Shown: positions 9,758-17,158 of the stretch, piece by piece
Layout: the number at the start of each line of letters is the position of its first letter
Numbering within the stretch: position 1 is the stretch's first letter
NCBI GenBank assembly: GCA_965220955.1
Contig: CBDCRK010000012.1
Location: forward strand, 1 to 31,920
Source of the DNA: CBDCRK01 sp965220955
Lineage (GTDB): Bacteria > Desulfobacterota > Binatia > Bin18 > CBDCRK01
Direction of reading: 5' to 3'
Length of the DNA stretch: 31,920 nt
Program-made: the position numbers and the translations under genes
Notes under the pieces: model-generated
The model's input: the letters and a program-made list of their open reading frames with translations, nothing else
What the model was told of the DNA's origin: nothing
The model's database searches: none

Positions 9758-10753
9758 ATGACTCCAGAAGAGCGCGTTCAACAGTTCCGTCAAATCTTTT
9801 CAGCTATTGAGAAAGAAGTTGGTCAGGTCATTGTTGGTCAGCGGGACCCCGTCCGTAAGATGCTCATCGCCTTTTTTGCTGGCGGCCACATACTTATCGA
9901 AGGCGTGCCGGGCTTGGGCAAGACCTTGACAGTGAAGTCGATCAGCGAGGCACTAGGATTGAGCTTTAAGCGCATTCAGTTTACCCCGGATCTGATGCCC
10001 TCAGATATCGTGGGCACACAGATCCTGGCAGAATCAGACCACCAGCGGTACTTCGAATTCAAAAAAGGTCCTATCTTTGCCAACATTATCCTCGCCGATG
10101 AGATCAACCGCGCCACTCCAAAGGCACAGTCCGCGGTGCTCGAAGCTATGGAAGAACAGCAGGTCACCGTGTTTGGTGAGACCCATAAGCTTACACCTCC
10201 GTTCTTTATTCTTGCCACCCAAAACCCGCTTGAGCTGGAGGGAACCTATCCCTTGCCTGAAGCCCAGATGGACCGCTTTTTCTTCAAGGTTGTCATTCAT
10301 GCACCAAGCCCTGAGGAACTCAAGGTGATCCTAAACAGAACAACCTATGTAACACGTTACCAGATAAAGGAAGTGCTGCCTCTTGCTAAAGCTCCACACA
10401 TTGTCGAGGCCATGAAGGCGCTCGTGCGGGAGGTATTTCTTGCCCCACCGCTCGAGGACTACTTAGTCAGGTTTGTTACCGCAGCGACCCCTGGCAACAG
10501 AACTGCCTCATTTCCTGAGGTGAATGAATATTTCCGTTTTGGTCCCAGTCCCCGTGGGGCTCAGGCGCTCACCCTCGGAGCCAAAGTTAACGCCCTCCTC
10601 GACGGTCGGGTCAATGTGAGCTATGAAGACATAGCTGATGTGGTCCTGCCTGCTCTCCGCCACCGTTGTCTCCTCAATTTTCAGGCCGAAGCTGAAAATG
10701 TGATGTCGGATCAGATCTTGGAGATGCTGCTCAAGAAGGTACCGAGGAACTAA
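9758..10753 (+). CDS. MoxR-family AAA+ ATPase
   Basis: The 331-residue protein is a typical MoxR ATPase: Walker A GVPGLGKT near residues 49-56, Walker B IILADEINRA near residue 110, the EEQQVTVFGETH region and a C-terminal lid domain. MoxR proteins act as chaperones that insert metals or activate partners, normally beside DUF58 and VWA-domain genes. None of those partners is present here; the next gene is a PAC2 protein. The 189-base gap after brxL contains AT-rich stretches that could hold its promoter, but no strong -35/-10 pair is evident. ATG 9758 follows ACAGGAA. It probably lies outside the BREX operon. Confidence 0.9.
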   Translation: MTPEERVQQFRQIFSAIEKEVGQVIVGQRDPVRKMLIAFFAGGHILIEGVPGLGKTLTVKSISEALGLSFKRIQFTPDLMPSDIVGTQILAESDHQRYFEFKKGPIFANIILADEINRATPKAQSAVLEAMEEQQVTVFGETHKLTPPFFILATQNPLELEGTYPLPEAQMDRFFFKVVIHAPSPEELKVILNRTTYVTRYQIKEVLPLAKAPHIVEAMKALVREVFLAPPLEDYLVRFVTAATPGNRTASFPEVNEYFRFGPSPRGAQALTLGAKVNALLDGRVNVSYEDIADVVLPALRHRCLLNFQAEAENVMSDQILEMLLKKVPRN

Positions 10754-10934
10754 ACCAGGCATCAGTCAGAGAGGCGGAGCTGAGCGGGGCTAATCCCTGA
10801 GCAAGGAAATGAGAAACACTACTTTCTCTCTTGGCAAACCCGGCTAAAGAAGGTAGATTGCTGGTAAGCATTCAGCTGCCAGCCATGTAGGCAGGCTATA
10901 CACTATATGCCAATAGCTGAAAAAGGAGGCTCCG

Positions 10935-11825
10935 ATGAGCGTACTTACCATTGACGAACAACCCTCCCTGACCAACCCTGTTTTGGTCTTGGCTTTTGCT
11001 GGATGGAACGACGCTGGCGGAGCGGCTACCCATGCGATGCAGTTTCTTATTCAGCATCTGCAAGCCCGCAAGTTTGCCAGCCTTGACCCAGAGGAGTTCT
11101 ATGACTTCACCACGGTGCGGCCGCGGGTGAAGCTTCGTGATGGCTTCTACCGTGAAATTACCTGGCCAGCCAATGAGTTCTTTTATAGCCGGGCAGCCAA
11201 CTCCGAGCAAAACCTGATCCTTGGCCTTGGCATTGAACCTCAACTCAAGTGGAAGACCTTTACCGGCGCTATTCTCGACCTAGCTAAACAATGCGGGGTG
11301 ACTATGGTGGTCACCCTGGGCGCGCTTTTGGCCGACGTGGTCTACTCTCGCCCTACTCGGGTAATCGGAGTTTCCAATGACCCGTCCTTAGCAGCCAAGC
11401 TGCCACAGCTCACCCGGTCTCGTTACGAAGGTCCCACCGGTGTTGTAAGTGTTACCAATGACACCTGTCGTCGTGCCGGCATTCCTTCTGCTAGCTTCTG
11501 GGCTAATGTTCCCCACTACGTTTCCATCTCTCCTAACCCTAAAGCAGCACATGCTTTGATTGTGCGGCTAGCCTCATTCCTCGATTTTCCTATCGACACA
11601 ACCGAGCTAGAGTCTGCGGCCAAGGAGTTTAATGCACGGCTGGTGGAGGCAATAGCACAAAATCCCAATGTGGCCGCCTACGTGAAGCAACTCGAGGAGC
11701 GTGATCCAGAGGACACGGCTGAGGCCATGCAGACACAGGGCAACGGTGGCAATGGCCATGCCAATGGCAAGGACTTTGAAGAGGAGCTACAGCGTTTGCT
11801 GCGCAAGAACCGAGGAGAGAAATGA
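10935..11825 (+). CDS. PAC2-family protein
   Basis: This 296-residue protein resembles the PAC2 family (proteasome-assembly-chaperone fold). It has the early LAFAGWNDAGGAA motif, then LGALLADVVYSRPTRVIG, then YEGPTGVVSVTNDTCRRAGIPSASFWANVPHYV, which is the conserved core. The final 45 residues are charged and low-complexity (NGGNGHANGKD). In actinobacteria such proteins accompany the proteasome; outside that group the function is unknown, and no proteasome genes are near. ATG 10935 is preceded by AAAAAGGAGG at ideal spacing. The stop lies 25 bases from the end of a convergent gene. Confidence 0.85.
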   Translation: MSVLTIDEQPSLTNPVLVLAFAGWNDAGGAATHAMQFLIQHLQARKFASLDPEEFYDFTTVRPRVKLRDGFYREITWPANEFFYSRAANSEQNLILGLGIEPQLKWKTFTGAILDLAKQCGVTMVVTLGALLADVVYSRPTRVIGVSNDPSLAAKLPQLTRSRYEGPTGVVSVTNDTCRRAGIPSASFWANVPHYVSISPNPKAAHALIVRLASFLDFPIDTTELESAAKEFNARLVEAIAQNPNVAAYVKQLEERDPEDTAEAMQTQGNGGNGHANGKDFEEELQRLLRKNRGEK

Positions 11826-11850
11826 GATTAGTTGGGCAGCCGCTGTGCAA

Positions 11851-12705
11851 TTACTGGGACGACCCCTGATCCAGAGAAACGGTTTTCTCTACGGTTTCTT
11901 CTCCCTTGACTTCCGCCTGTTCCAAGACATAGGGCTTACCCCGGCCGGTCAGGTTGGTAACGTACAGGTCGTAAGGTCCGGCTTCCAGAGAAAAACGGTG
12001 TTCTCTGCCTGCGCTGCTACGTGCTATTTCCCTCTGGGTGCCAGGCTGGTAGATTACCACTTCGCTGGCCGTGCTAATATCCCTACCCTCAACTAGAGGA
12101 CGGACAAGTAACTCTCCCAGCACCTTTTCTCTGATCTCCAGTTTAGCATGAACACCGCTGCGTAATTCCACTTGGCGCCACCACTGGCTCTGCGGAGGAG
12201 TAGCAATTTTAACGTCCACCACCCCAGGATAAGCAAGAACGGTTTCACCGGTGAGGAAAGCCCCGAGTCTGTCACCCGAGACCCCGTCGTATACCTCAAA
12301 ACCGAACCCTAGGTCCTCCCCTTTCTTGTCGAGGGCATTAACCGAGAGCAGAGCCACCTCGCCGATGGCCAGGGTACTCCTACGTCCGGCCCTAATAAGA
12401 ACACCCGTCCTGGTCACCCTGCCACCAAGCACATCCAACTCGACCCGATAAGTACCAGGTTCAAGCTCCACCGTCTCCCCAACCCTGACACTGGCCACAC
12501 GGGTCTGTCCGTTCTCTTCATAAATCCACGCCTGGGCCTCGACGCCTTCTTCTCCCGCAATATCCAGAATGAGGCTACCCTTGACAGGGCCACTCGGTTT
12601 AGCCCCATTTCCCTCGGCCAGGGCCGCGCGCGCTCCTAGAAAAACAAGAGAGAAGGCCAGGAAGACGAGAAAGAAAAAGACGGTCTGCCTCTTGCTTCTT
12701 GTCAT
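11851..12705 (-). CDS. Secreted beta-sandwich repeat protein
   Basis: The 284-residue protein begins with MTRSKRQ, a hydrophobic stretch of about 17 residues and an ALA-type cleavage site near residue 30. It is probably exported by Sec. The mature part looks like two or three beta-sandwich repeats of the carboxypeptidase-regulatory or PEGA type, with recurring phrases such as ELEPGTYRVELDV, LAYPGVVDVKI and SLEAGPYDLYVTNL. No catalytic motif is evident. Its ATG is 7 bases downstream of the rhodanese stop codon, and its ribosome binding site (TAGGAG) includes that stop, so the two genes should be translationally coupled. The function is unknown; a periplasmic or surface structural role is plausible. 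Confidence 0.78.
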   Translation of the reverse strand: MTRSKRQTVFFFLVFLAFSLVFLGARAALAEGNGAKPSGPVKGSLILDIAGEEGVEAQAWIYEENGQTRVASVRVGETVELEPGTYRVELDVLGGRVTRTGVLIRAGRRSTLAIGEVALLSVNALDKKGEDLGFGFEVYDGVSGDRLGAFLTGETVLAYPGVVDVKIATPPQSQWWRQVELRSGVHAKLEIREKVLGELLVRPLVEGRDISTASEVVIYQPGTQREIARSSAGREHRFSLEAGPYDLYVTNLTGRGKPYVLEQAEVKGEETVEKTVSLDQGSSQ

Positions 12706-12712
12706 GGGTCTC

Positions 12713-13540
12713 CTAACGCTCTATGGGGCCTTCCTCTCGGTTTCCCCACTCAGCCCAGGAAGCGTCGTAGTTACGTACTCTGTCATAACCAAGAAGTCGC
12801 AGGGTGAAGAGTCCGTGCGCCGCACGGATCCCGCCTTGTCAATAGGTAATGATTTCTTTTTCTGGTGTTGCGCCCATTTTGTCAAACATTGCCCGCAGTT
12901 CCACCGCCGGTTTAAACGTTCTGCGATCGTCGTCGGTTATATAGTTAAGCCACTCGAGATGCACTGCCCCGGGAATGCGTCCTCCCCGTTTGGTGCCCCG
13001 GGCGTTCTCGCCGGTCCACTCAGCATCCGAGCGCACGTCAAGAAGCACACGGTTCCCTTGTCCAATAGAGGTACGCACATCATCCCATTGAGCCATAAAC
13101 TCTTCGTGGATATGTGGCGTAAAGGTTGTGTTCGGGGGCCTAGACACTGCATTGCTAATAGGCATTTCCTCAGCTAACCACTTGTTCCAACCACCATTCA
13201 GAACTTTCACCTGCATATGCCCATAATAATTTAGCGCCCACCAAAGGCGGGTAGCATAAAGAGCGCCAAACCCATCGTAGGCAATAACCAAGGTGTTATC
13301 CCCAATGCCTAGCTCGCCCATCACCCCGGCAAACTTCTCCGGGCCCATGATATGCAGAGCTCCTTCCTCTTCCTTGAGATAGTGGTGACCACGGTAGGTT
13401 ACCGCGCCAGGGATGTGCGCCCGGCGGTAGGCATCTCGGGTGTCCGTGTCCACAATACGAACATTGGGATTGTCTATGTGTTCAGCCAGCCACTCGGTCT
13501 CTGCCAACATCTCTGGCCGGGCGTAGCCTGCGGTTGCCAT
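12713..13540 (-). CDS. Tandem-rhodanese sulfurtransferase, selenoprotein with TGA-coded Sec at the active site
   Basis: Read through an in-frame TGA (12839-12841), this gene gives a 275-residue two-domain sulfurtransferase, the normal family length. The N-terminal domain lacks a catalytic cysteine (VIAYDGFGALYATRLWW), as usual for tandem rhodaneses. The C-terminal domain reads LLDVRSDAEW, then IPGAVHLEW, then EIITY-U-QGGIRAAHGLF. Residue 234, the catalytic cysteine position of the CxxGxR loop, is the TGA. After it, 41 more codons stay in frame and encode conserved rhodanese sequence ending ASWAEWGNREEGPIER before TAG. A SECIS-like hairpin follows the TGA and a tRNA-Sec gene lies 1.2 kb away. 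Ordinary gene calling would end the protein at residue 233, without its active site. ATG 13540 follows GAGGAGG. Selenocysteine should make the active site more nucleophilic; the substrate is unknown. Confidence 0.88.
12812..12841 (-). promoter_or_regulatory. Bacterial SECIS-like hairpin after the Sec UGA
   Basis: Ten bases after the TGA the message folds into a perfect 7-bp stem, TCCGTGC/GCACGGA, with loop GGC. The loop begins about 18 bases after the UGA. Bacterial SECIS elements lie directly after the UGA within the coding sequence, with the apical loop roughly 16-37 bases downstream and a guanine among its first two positions. This hairpin meets those criteria. The loop is small, so the folded form may open by one pair. 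Confidence 0.7.
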
Positions 13541-13648
13541 AGCTGTTCCTCCTCTATTAACCTCAATCCTGGCTCTAAACTACCGCCAGGGTAAGTAGCC
13601 TGTCAATCGGAGCCGGTTTCCAGTCCATAGAATAAGCTGAGGCATTGC

Positions 13649-13676
13649 TTGCAGACCAGGCTCTGAGTAGTATATA
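13649..13676 (+). promoter_or_regulatory. Possible sigma-70-type promoter for the lipoprotein gene
   Basis: TTGCAG (13649-13654) and TATATA (13671-13676) are separated by 16 bases, in the gap between the divergent rhodanese and lipoprotein genes. The -10 resembles the consensus; the -35 is weaker. The distance to the GTG start is about 50 bases. Confidence 0.35.
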
Positions 13677-13728
13677 AAAGTGGAAGCGTTCCCAGACGGC
13701 AGACGTTAGTGGCCTGAAGGAGGTGGAG

Positions 13729-14649
13729 GTGGACGTCTCGCGGTGTGGTGTGTGGGGCTTGGTGGTGGTTCTGGCAGCCTGTGCTCCTACGGCTCGCTAC
13801 CCTCCTCTAAGTGCTTCATTTTCGGCTTGGCTTGATCGCAGCCCAGTTACAAAAAAAGTCTGCGTCCTTCCTTTCACCAACCAAACAGATAAACCTGGGT
13901 TGGGGGAAAGCGTACGCCGGAGTGTGTATAGCCATTTAAGCGTCAGAAAATTTCATGACGTTGAGCTTACAGAAATTGACACCACCTTAAGAGCCTTGCC
14001 CGAAGAGTGGCAGACCCTTTCTTCACAGGTTCTAGGGCGACGACTTGGATGCAATGGGCTGGTATATGGGGAAGTACTAGACACGACTAGGCTCTATTTG
14101 GCGGTGTACTCCCGGTTGATCCTGAGGGGAGCAATCCGTCTTGTTGACGCCGAAAGTGGAAGCCCGTTGGTAGAAGCGTCCTACACAACCAAAATTCATG
14201 CTGGCGGTGTGCCCTTTTCCCCTTTAGGGGTGGTGCCGGCTTCGATCATTGCCCTCCACAATGTCTTGGATGACCAAATAGAAAAAGCGGTCCATGACTT
14301 GGGGCGACACCTAGTCGAGTTTGTTCCCGACATGGCCATGACCGTCGCATCCGCTCGACCGACTTCCGAACTACCAGCTCAGGCTATGACCAGAGCTGCG
14401 GCGAGCAAAAGCTACTATCGATTGCAGGTCGCCTCTTTTCTCGACAGAATAGAGGCCGAGCGCGCTGTACGCAGTCTGCAGAGGCAAGGGTACCACCCTT
14501 CGGTGGTTGAGGTGAAAAACCTAGAGCAGTCCTGGCACCGAGTTTTGATCGGTCCTTTTTCTTCGATCAAGGAGGCCCAAGAGACTAAGGGGCGTATCCA
14601 AGAGACCCTTAGCTTTACCCCGTTGATAACGCAGATTGATAAAAATTAG
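13729..14649 (+). CDS. Lipoprotein with GNA1162-like domain and C-terminal SPOR domain
   Basis: The start GTG 13729 is preferred over GTG 13723 because AAGGAGG (13717-13723) then has a 5-base spacer. The product has 306 residues and begins with a short signal peptide ending VVVLAAC, a good lipobox with lipidated C18. Residues about 40-190 (VCVLPFTNQTDKPGLGESVRRSVYSHL, then LVYGEVLDTTRLY) resemble the GNA1162/DUF799 family or LpoB-like envelope lipoproteins. The last 80 residues (YYRLQVASFLDRIEAERAVRSLQRQGY, then WHRVLIGPF) form a SPOR domain, which binds denuded glycan strands of peptidoglycan. The protein probably sits at the outer membrane and contacts the septal cell wall. The N-terminal family assignment is less certain than the lipobox and SPOR calls. 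Confidence 0.8.
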   Translation: MDVSRCGVWGLVVVLAACAPTARYPPLSASFSAWLDRSPVTKKVCVLPFTNQTDKPGLGESVRRSVYSHLSVRKFHDVELTEIDTTLRALPEEWQTLSSQVLGRRLGCNGLVYGEVLDTTRLYLAVYSRLILRGAIRLVDAESGSPLVEASYTTKIHAGGVPFSPLGVVPASIIALHNVLDDQIEKAVHDLGRHLVEFVPDMAMTVASARPTSELPAQAMTRAAASKSYYRLQVASFLDRIEAERAVRSLQRQGYHPSVVEVKNLEQSWHRVLIGPFSSIKEAQETKGRIQETLSFTPLITQIDKN

Positions 14650-14705
14650 AGGGCCGCTTTCCCCGACCATTTTCTGCCTTGGATTGTGTGAGCCGACAAC
14701 AGTCA

Positions 14706-14801
14706 TGGCGGAGAAGGGATGGAGTCGAACCATCCGCGCAACGTTACGCCACGCAAGCCGGTTTTGAAGACCGGTGGGGCCACCGGGCCCCATCCTTCTC
14801 C
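14706..14801 (-). tRNA. selC: tRNA-Sec (anticodon TCA)
   Basis: The minus strand folds into a complete selenocysteine tRNA of 96 bases with encoded CCA. The acceptor stem has 8 pairs (GGAGAAGG/CCTTCTCC) with discriminator G. The D stem is long, with 6 pairs (GGGGCC/GGCCCC). The anticodon arm is CCGGT-CTTCAAA-ACCGG with anticodon TCA. The variable arm is about 8 pairs (GCGTGGCG-TAA-CGTTGCGC). The T arm is GATGG-TTCGACT-CCATC. The 8+5 acceptor/T architecture and the long D stem are specific to bacterial tRNA-Sec and separate it from a UGA-suppressing tRNA-Trp or a tRNA-Ser. It shows that this organism decodes UGA as selenocysteine. Confidence 0.97.
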
Positions 14802-14919
14802 ACGGGGCCGAATTTACACGGGTTTTCGGCTTTGCGGAAGGGGGGTAGAAATGGAGGTGTGAGGTGAAATGGCAAATTGAGGCCAAGCAAGTTTGGTAAG
14901 TCATAGGAGGAGTGCCCCT

Positions 14920-15375
14920 ATGATTAAAACAACTTATTTCGAGGAGTACGAAATTGGCGCGTTCCGTGAGACGCTGGGGCGCACAATCACTGAGAGCGAT
15001 ATTGTGACCCATGCAGGACAGACCGGTGATTTCTTTCCCCATCACATGGATGCGGAATGGGCTAAGACTCAGGAATTCGGGCAGCGGGTGGCCCATGGCA
15101 CGCTCACTCTGAGCATAGGCGCAGGGATGACGGCCAGTGAGGTCAATCCCGCGGCTTTCTCTTACGGATACGACCGAGTGCGCTTCATTCGCCCGGTTTT
15201 CATCGGCGACACCATACACGTGCGGGTAACTATTAAAGAAAAGCGGGATTACCCTAAGCGGCCTGATCTTGGCTTGATAGCCGAACAGCTTGAAGTCTTC
15301 AACCAACACAACCAGGTGGTGCTGGCCTGTGAGCATTTATCTCTAGTTCAACGAAAGACCCCGCCAGCACAATAG
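14920..15375 (+). CDS. MaoC-like (R)-specific enoyl-CoA hydratase
   Basis: This 151-residue hot-dog-fold protein matches MaoC-like dehydratases. It shows ITESDIVTHAGQTGDFFPHHMD (hydratase motif with D and H), QRVAHGTLTLSIGAGM and FIRPVFIGDTIHV. ATG 14920 follows AGGAGG (14905-14910), so the longer frame from 14893 is not used. Such enzymes hydrate enoyl-CoA esters in fatty-acid or related acyl-CoA metabolism. This fits the acyl-CoA dehydrogenases at the window end, although these genes are not contiguous. It is transcribed away from selC. Confidence 0.9.
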   Translation: MIKTTYFEEYEIGAFRETLGRTITESDIVTHAGQTGDFFPHHMDAEWAKTQEFGQRVAHGTLTLSIGAGMTASEVNPAAFSYGYDRVRFIRPVFIGDTIHVRVTIKEKRDYPKRPDLGLIAEQLEVFNQHNQVVLACEHLSLVQRKTPPAQ

Positions 15376-15544
15376 GACATGCACGGTCTGGGGAGCATAA
15401 TAATCCATTAGAGAACCCATCGGTCAACTCGGTCGCTCCGCGGCAATAAGAAGAACCAAGCGGACCCTTGTATCCCGAAAGGCCGCCTACAGGGCAAGCC
15501 CCTGAATAAAAAATGACCGTATGGGTCCTACTGGCCTCTTAGAG

Positions 15545-16393
15545 CTAGGCTTTGGCCTCCGGCCCAAAGAATACCAGAGTACGTGCTTCGATGCTCTCTC
15601 GGGCTGCGGCATCAGCCGGACTCGTTGGGTCTTCAAACGCGCTGTGGGCCGTGAACCGAGCCCGGCCATCGTCCATGGAATCGTAACACTTGAGCAGTAT
15701 GGCCTCGTTCTTCTGCATGTTCGGAAAGTAGAACCAGCGGTGGCGGGGGCTGAAGGTGACCGAGTAGACCTCGCCCGTCCGGTCTTGGTACTTCAGGTCA
15801 GTGGCTACAAAGTCCGCTTGCGCCATGCTTTGCGCATCACATACCGTCAGCGGCACGTCCTGCACGGGTCCTCTGATTGGTCTCCAGACGTTGATCACCG
15901 CAAAACGATTCTTTAGCCGTGCCTCGGCCTCCTCTGCCTCCAGTAGGGCCCGCACCCGCTGCGGACCGGAGCGGACCGTGTAGTCATTGTGCGTAGCCAT
16001 CACAGGCTCTCGTACTCCGTTCTCGCCCCGCTTGGCTATTGGGGCGCAACGCACATTGTGGTCGAACACCAACACTTTGACAGCCCCAGTGATTTCCTTC
16101 ACCAGCCGCTCAACCTCCGGGTAGTAGACGGCCCGCACCTCTTGAGCGTTGTAGAAATCCGACACTGCGGTCTCGTGGCGCGTCAGCATGATTCCTTGCT
16201 GATCCAAAGATAGCTGCTCGAGGATAGGCCGACCATCATGAATGGGCATCCTATGTTGGGTGAATTGCCCCGTCCGTTGGGGCGTGCCAGGCGGTGGCGT
16301 GTACAGATAGTATACTGGCTTCTCCCCTGTGTCGGCCAAGTAATTCAGTGAGGCATCCACGTGATTGAGACCTTCCACTTTGACGTTGTTCAT
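15545..16393 (-). CDS. CmcJ/NvfI-family oxidoreductase
   Basis: The 282-residue protein resembles the CmcJ/NvfI family (Fe(II)/2-oxoglutarate-type fold, related to cephamycin methoxylase component and fungal NvfI). Conserved segments are visible: VLVFDHNVR, ATHNDYT (H and D of a possible metal site), INVWRPIRGPVQDVPLTVCDA, HRWFYFPNMQKNEAILLKCYDS and RFTAHSAFEDP. Bacterial members are common in soil genomes and mostly uncharacterised. The gene faces a degraded region upstream and is convergent with the MaoC gene. A 169-base gap separates the two stops and shows no clear terminator. Confidence 0.82.
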   Translation of the reverse strand: MNNVKVEGLNHVDASLNYLADTGEKPVYYLYTPPPGTPQRTGQFTQHRMPIHDGRPILEQLSLDQQGIMLTRHETAVSDFYNAQEVRAVYYPEVERLVKEITGAVKVLVFDHNVRCAPIAKRGENGVREPVMATHNDYTVRSGPQRVRALLEAEEAEARLKNRFAVINVWRPIRGPVQDVPLTVCDAQSMAQADFVATDLKYQDRTGEVYSVTFSPRHRWFYFPNMQKNEAILLKCYDSMDDGRARFTAHSAFEDPTSPADAAARESIEARTLVFFGPEAKA

Positions 16394-16689
16394 GCTCTTT
16401 AACTCCTTATCTTGGCTGTATTGATTCTTCCCTGTAGGGGTATGAGGTCCTTTTCATCATTGGGATAGATTATATGATCACACTTCTTTGTACAGCCTGT
16501 TTGGCTCAGGTTTAGTGTCCGTTCACATTCTAAACTTGAGTAAACTCCGCAGCTGAGATATATGAAACGGTACAATGAGAACAAAGTTGTCATTGCCCAA
16601 GGAGATAGCTGAGGGTTGCCGAATATCCAAGCCGCCCTATGGATGGTGCCCGCCCTGTAGGCGGGAGTGTGAAAGGGAGTGATGTCCAG

Positions 16690-17158
16690 GTAGCAAGAAA
16701 ACAAAGCTAAAAGTGGCATTCTGCATGACCTGCTTGTTGGCAGCGACAAAGACCTTACTCTGACCGTGCAGAACATTGGGGAAGAGACCCTGACTAGTAA
16801 CACTTGCGCTCCCATTCCCTTTAGCTTTGTCTCCGGGGACTCCTTGAGCTTAGCAGCCGGGCAAAGCCAGACCCTCACCGTACGCTTTAGCCCCACTACT
16901 ACTGACCCGTTCAGTGGTGGCCGCAAGTGGCACGGGGCTGCCTGAGCAGCAAGCTGTGAGTATAGCCTATGTGGTTAATCAAGCTTCCGATAGCGTCTCT
17001 GTCATTGATACCTCCTCCCAACAACAGCTTTCTGCCCCTATCGAGGGAGGAGATGCTCCAGTGGCTCTAGCCCTTACTCCCGATGAGAGTAAACTCTATG
17101 GGGTTAACCTGGGCTCCCGCGATGTCTCGGTTATTGACACTGCCAAAAGGAGAAAGAC
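16690..17158 (+). pseudogene. Decayed choice-of-anchor-D / YVTN beta-propeller protein remnant
   Basis: The 765-base stretch between the CmcJ-like gene and the PLP enzyme has no intact gene. Its 3' part reads as two pieces of one large surface protein. The first encodes LLVGSDKDLTLTVQNIGEETL, then SLAAGQSQTLTVRFSPTTTDPF, a choice-of-anchor-D (ASPM/SPD-2/Hydin-type) beta domain. After a frame change near 16910, the second encodes VNQASDSVSVIDTSSQQQL, then ALTPDESKLYGVNLGSRDVSVIDTA, YVTN-type beta-propeller blades. The start, signal peptide and C-terminus are missing, and the remnant runs directly into the ribosome binding site of the next gene. From 16394 to 16690 I see only a small GC hairpin (16649-16665). 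Confidence 0.6.

Noticed and set aside
14706..14801. selC as the attachment site of a genomic island
   Set aside because: selC is a known integration hotspot, but no integrase gene or duplicated tRNA 3' end is visible in the window.
14521..15336. A 271-codon minus-strand reading frame running across selC and the MaoC gene
   Set aside because: It runs through the tRNA-Sec gene and antisense to a clear MaoC protein; it is a shadow frame.
15483..16664. A 13-base inverted match (CCGCCTACAGGGC at 15483 and its complement at 16652) flanking the CmcJ-like gene, resembling ends of a mobile element
   Set aside because: Several 13-base matches are expected by chance in 32 kb; there is no target duplication or transposase.
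16399..16926. A 175-codon minus-strand reading frame across the gap between the CmcJ-like and PLP genes
   Set aside because: It has no ribosome binding site or recognisable motif and lies opposite a remnant whose plus-strand translation clearly matches known domain types.
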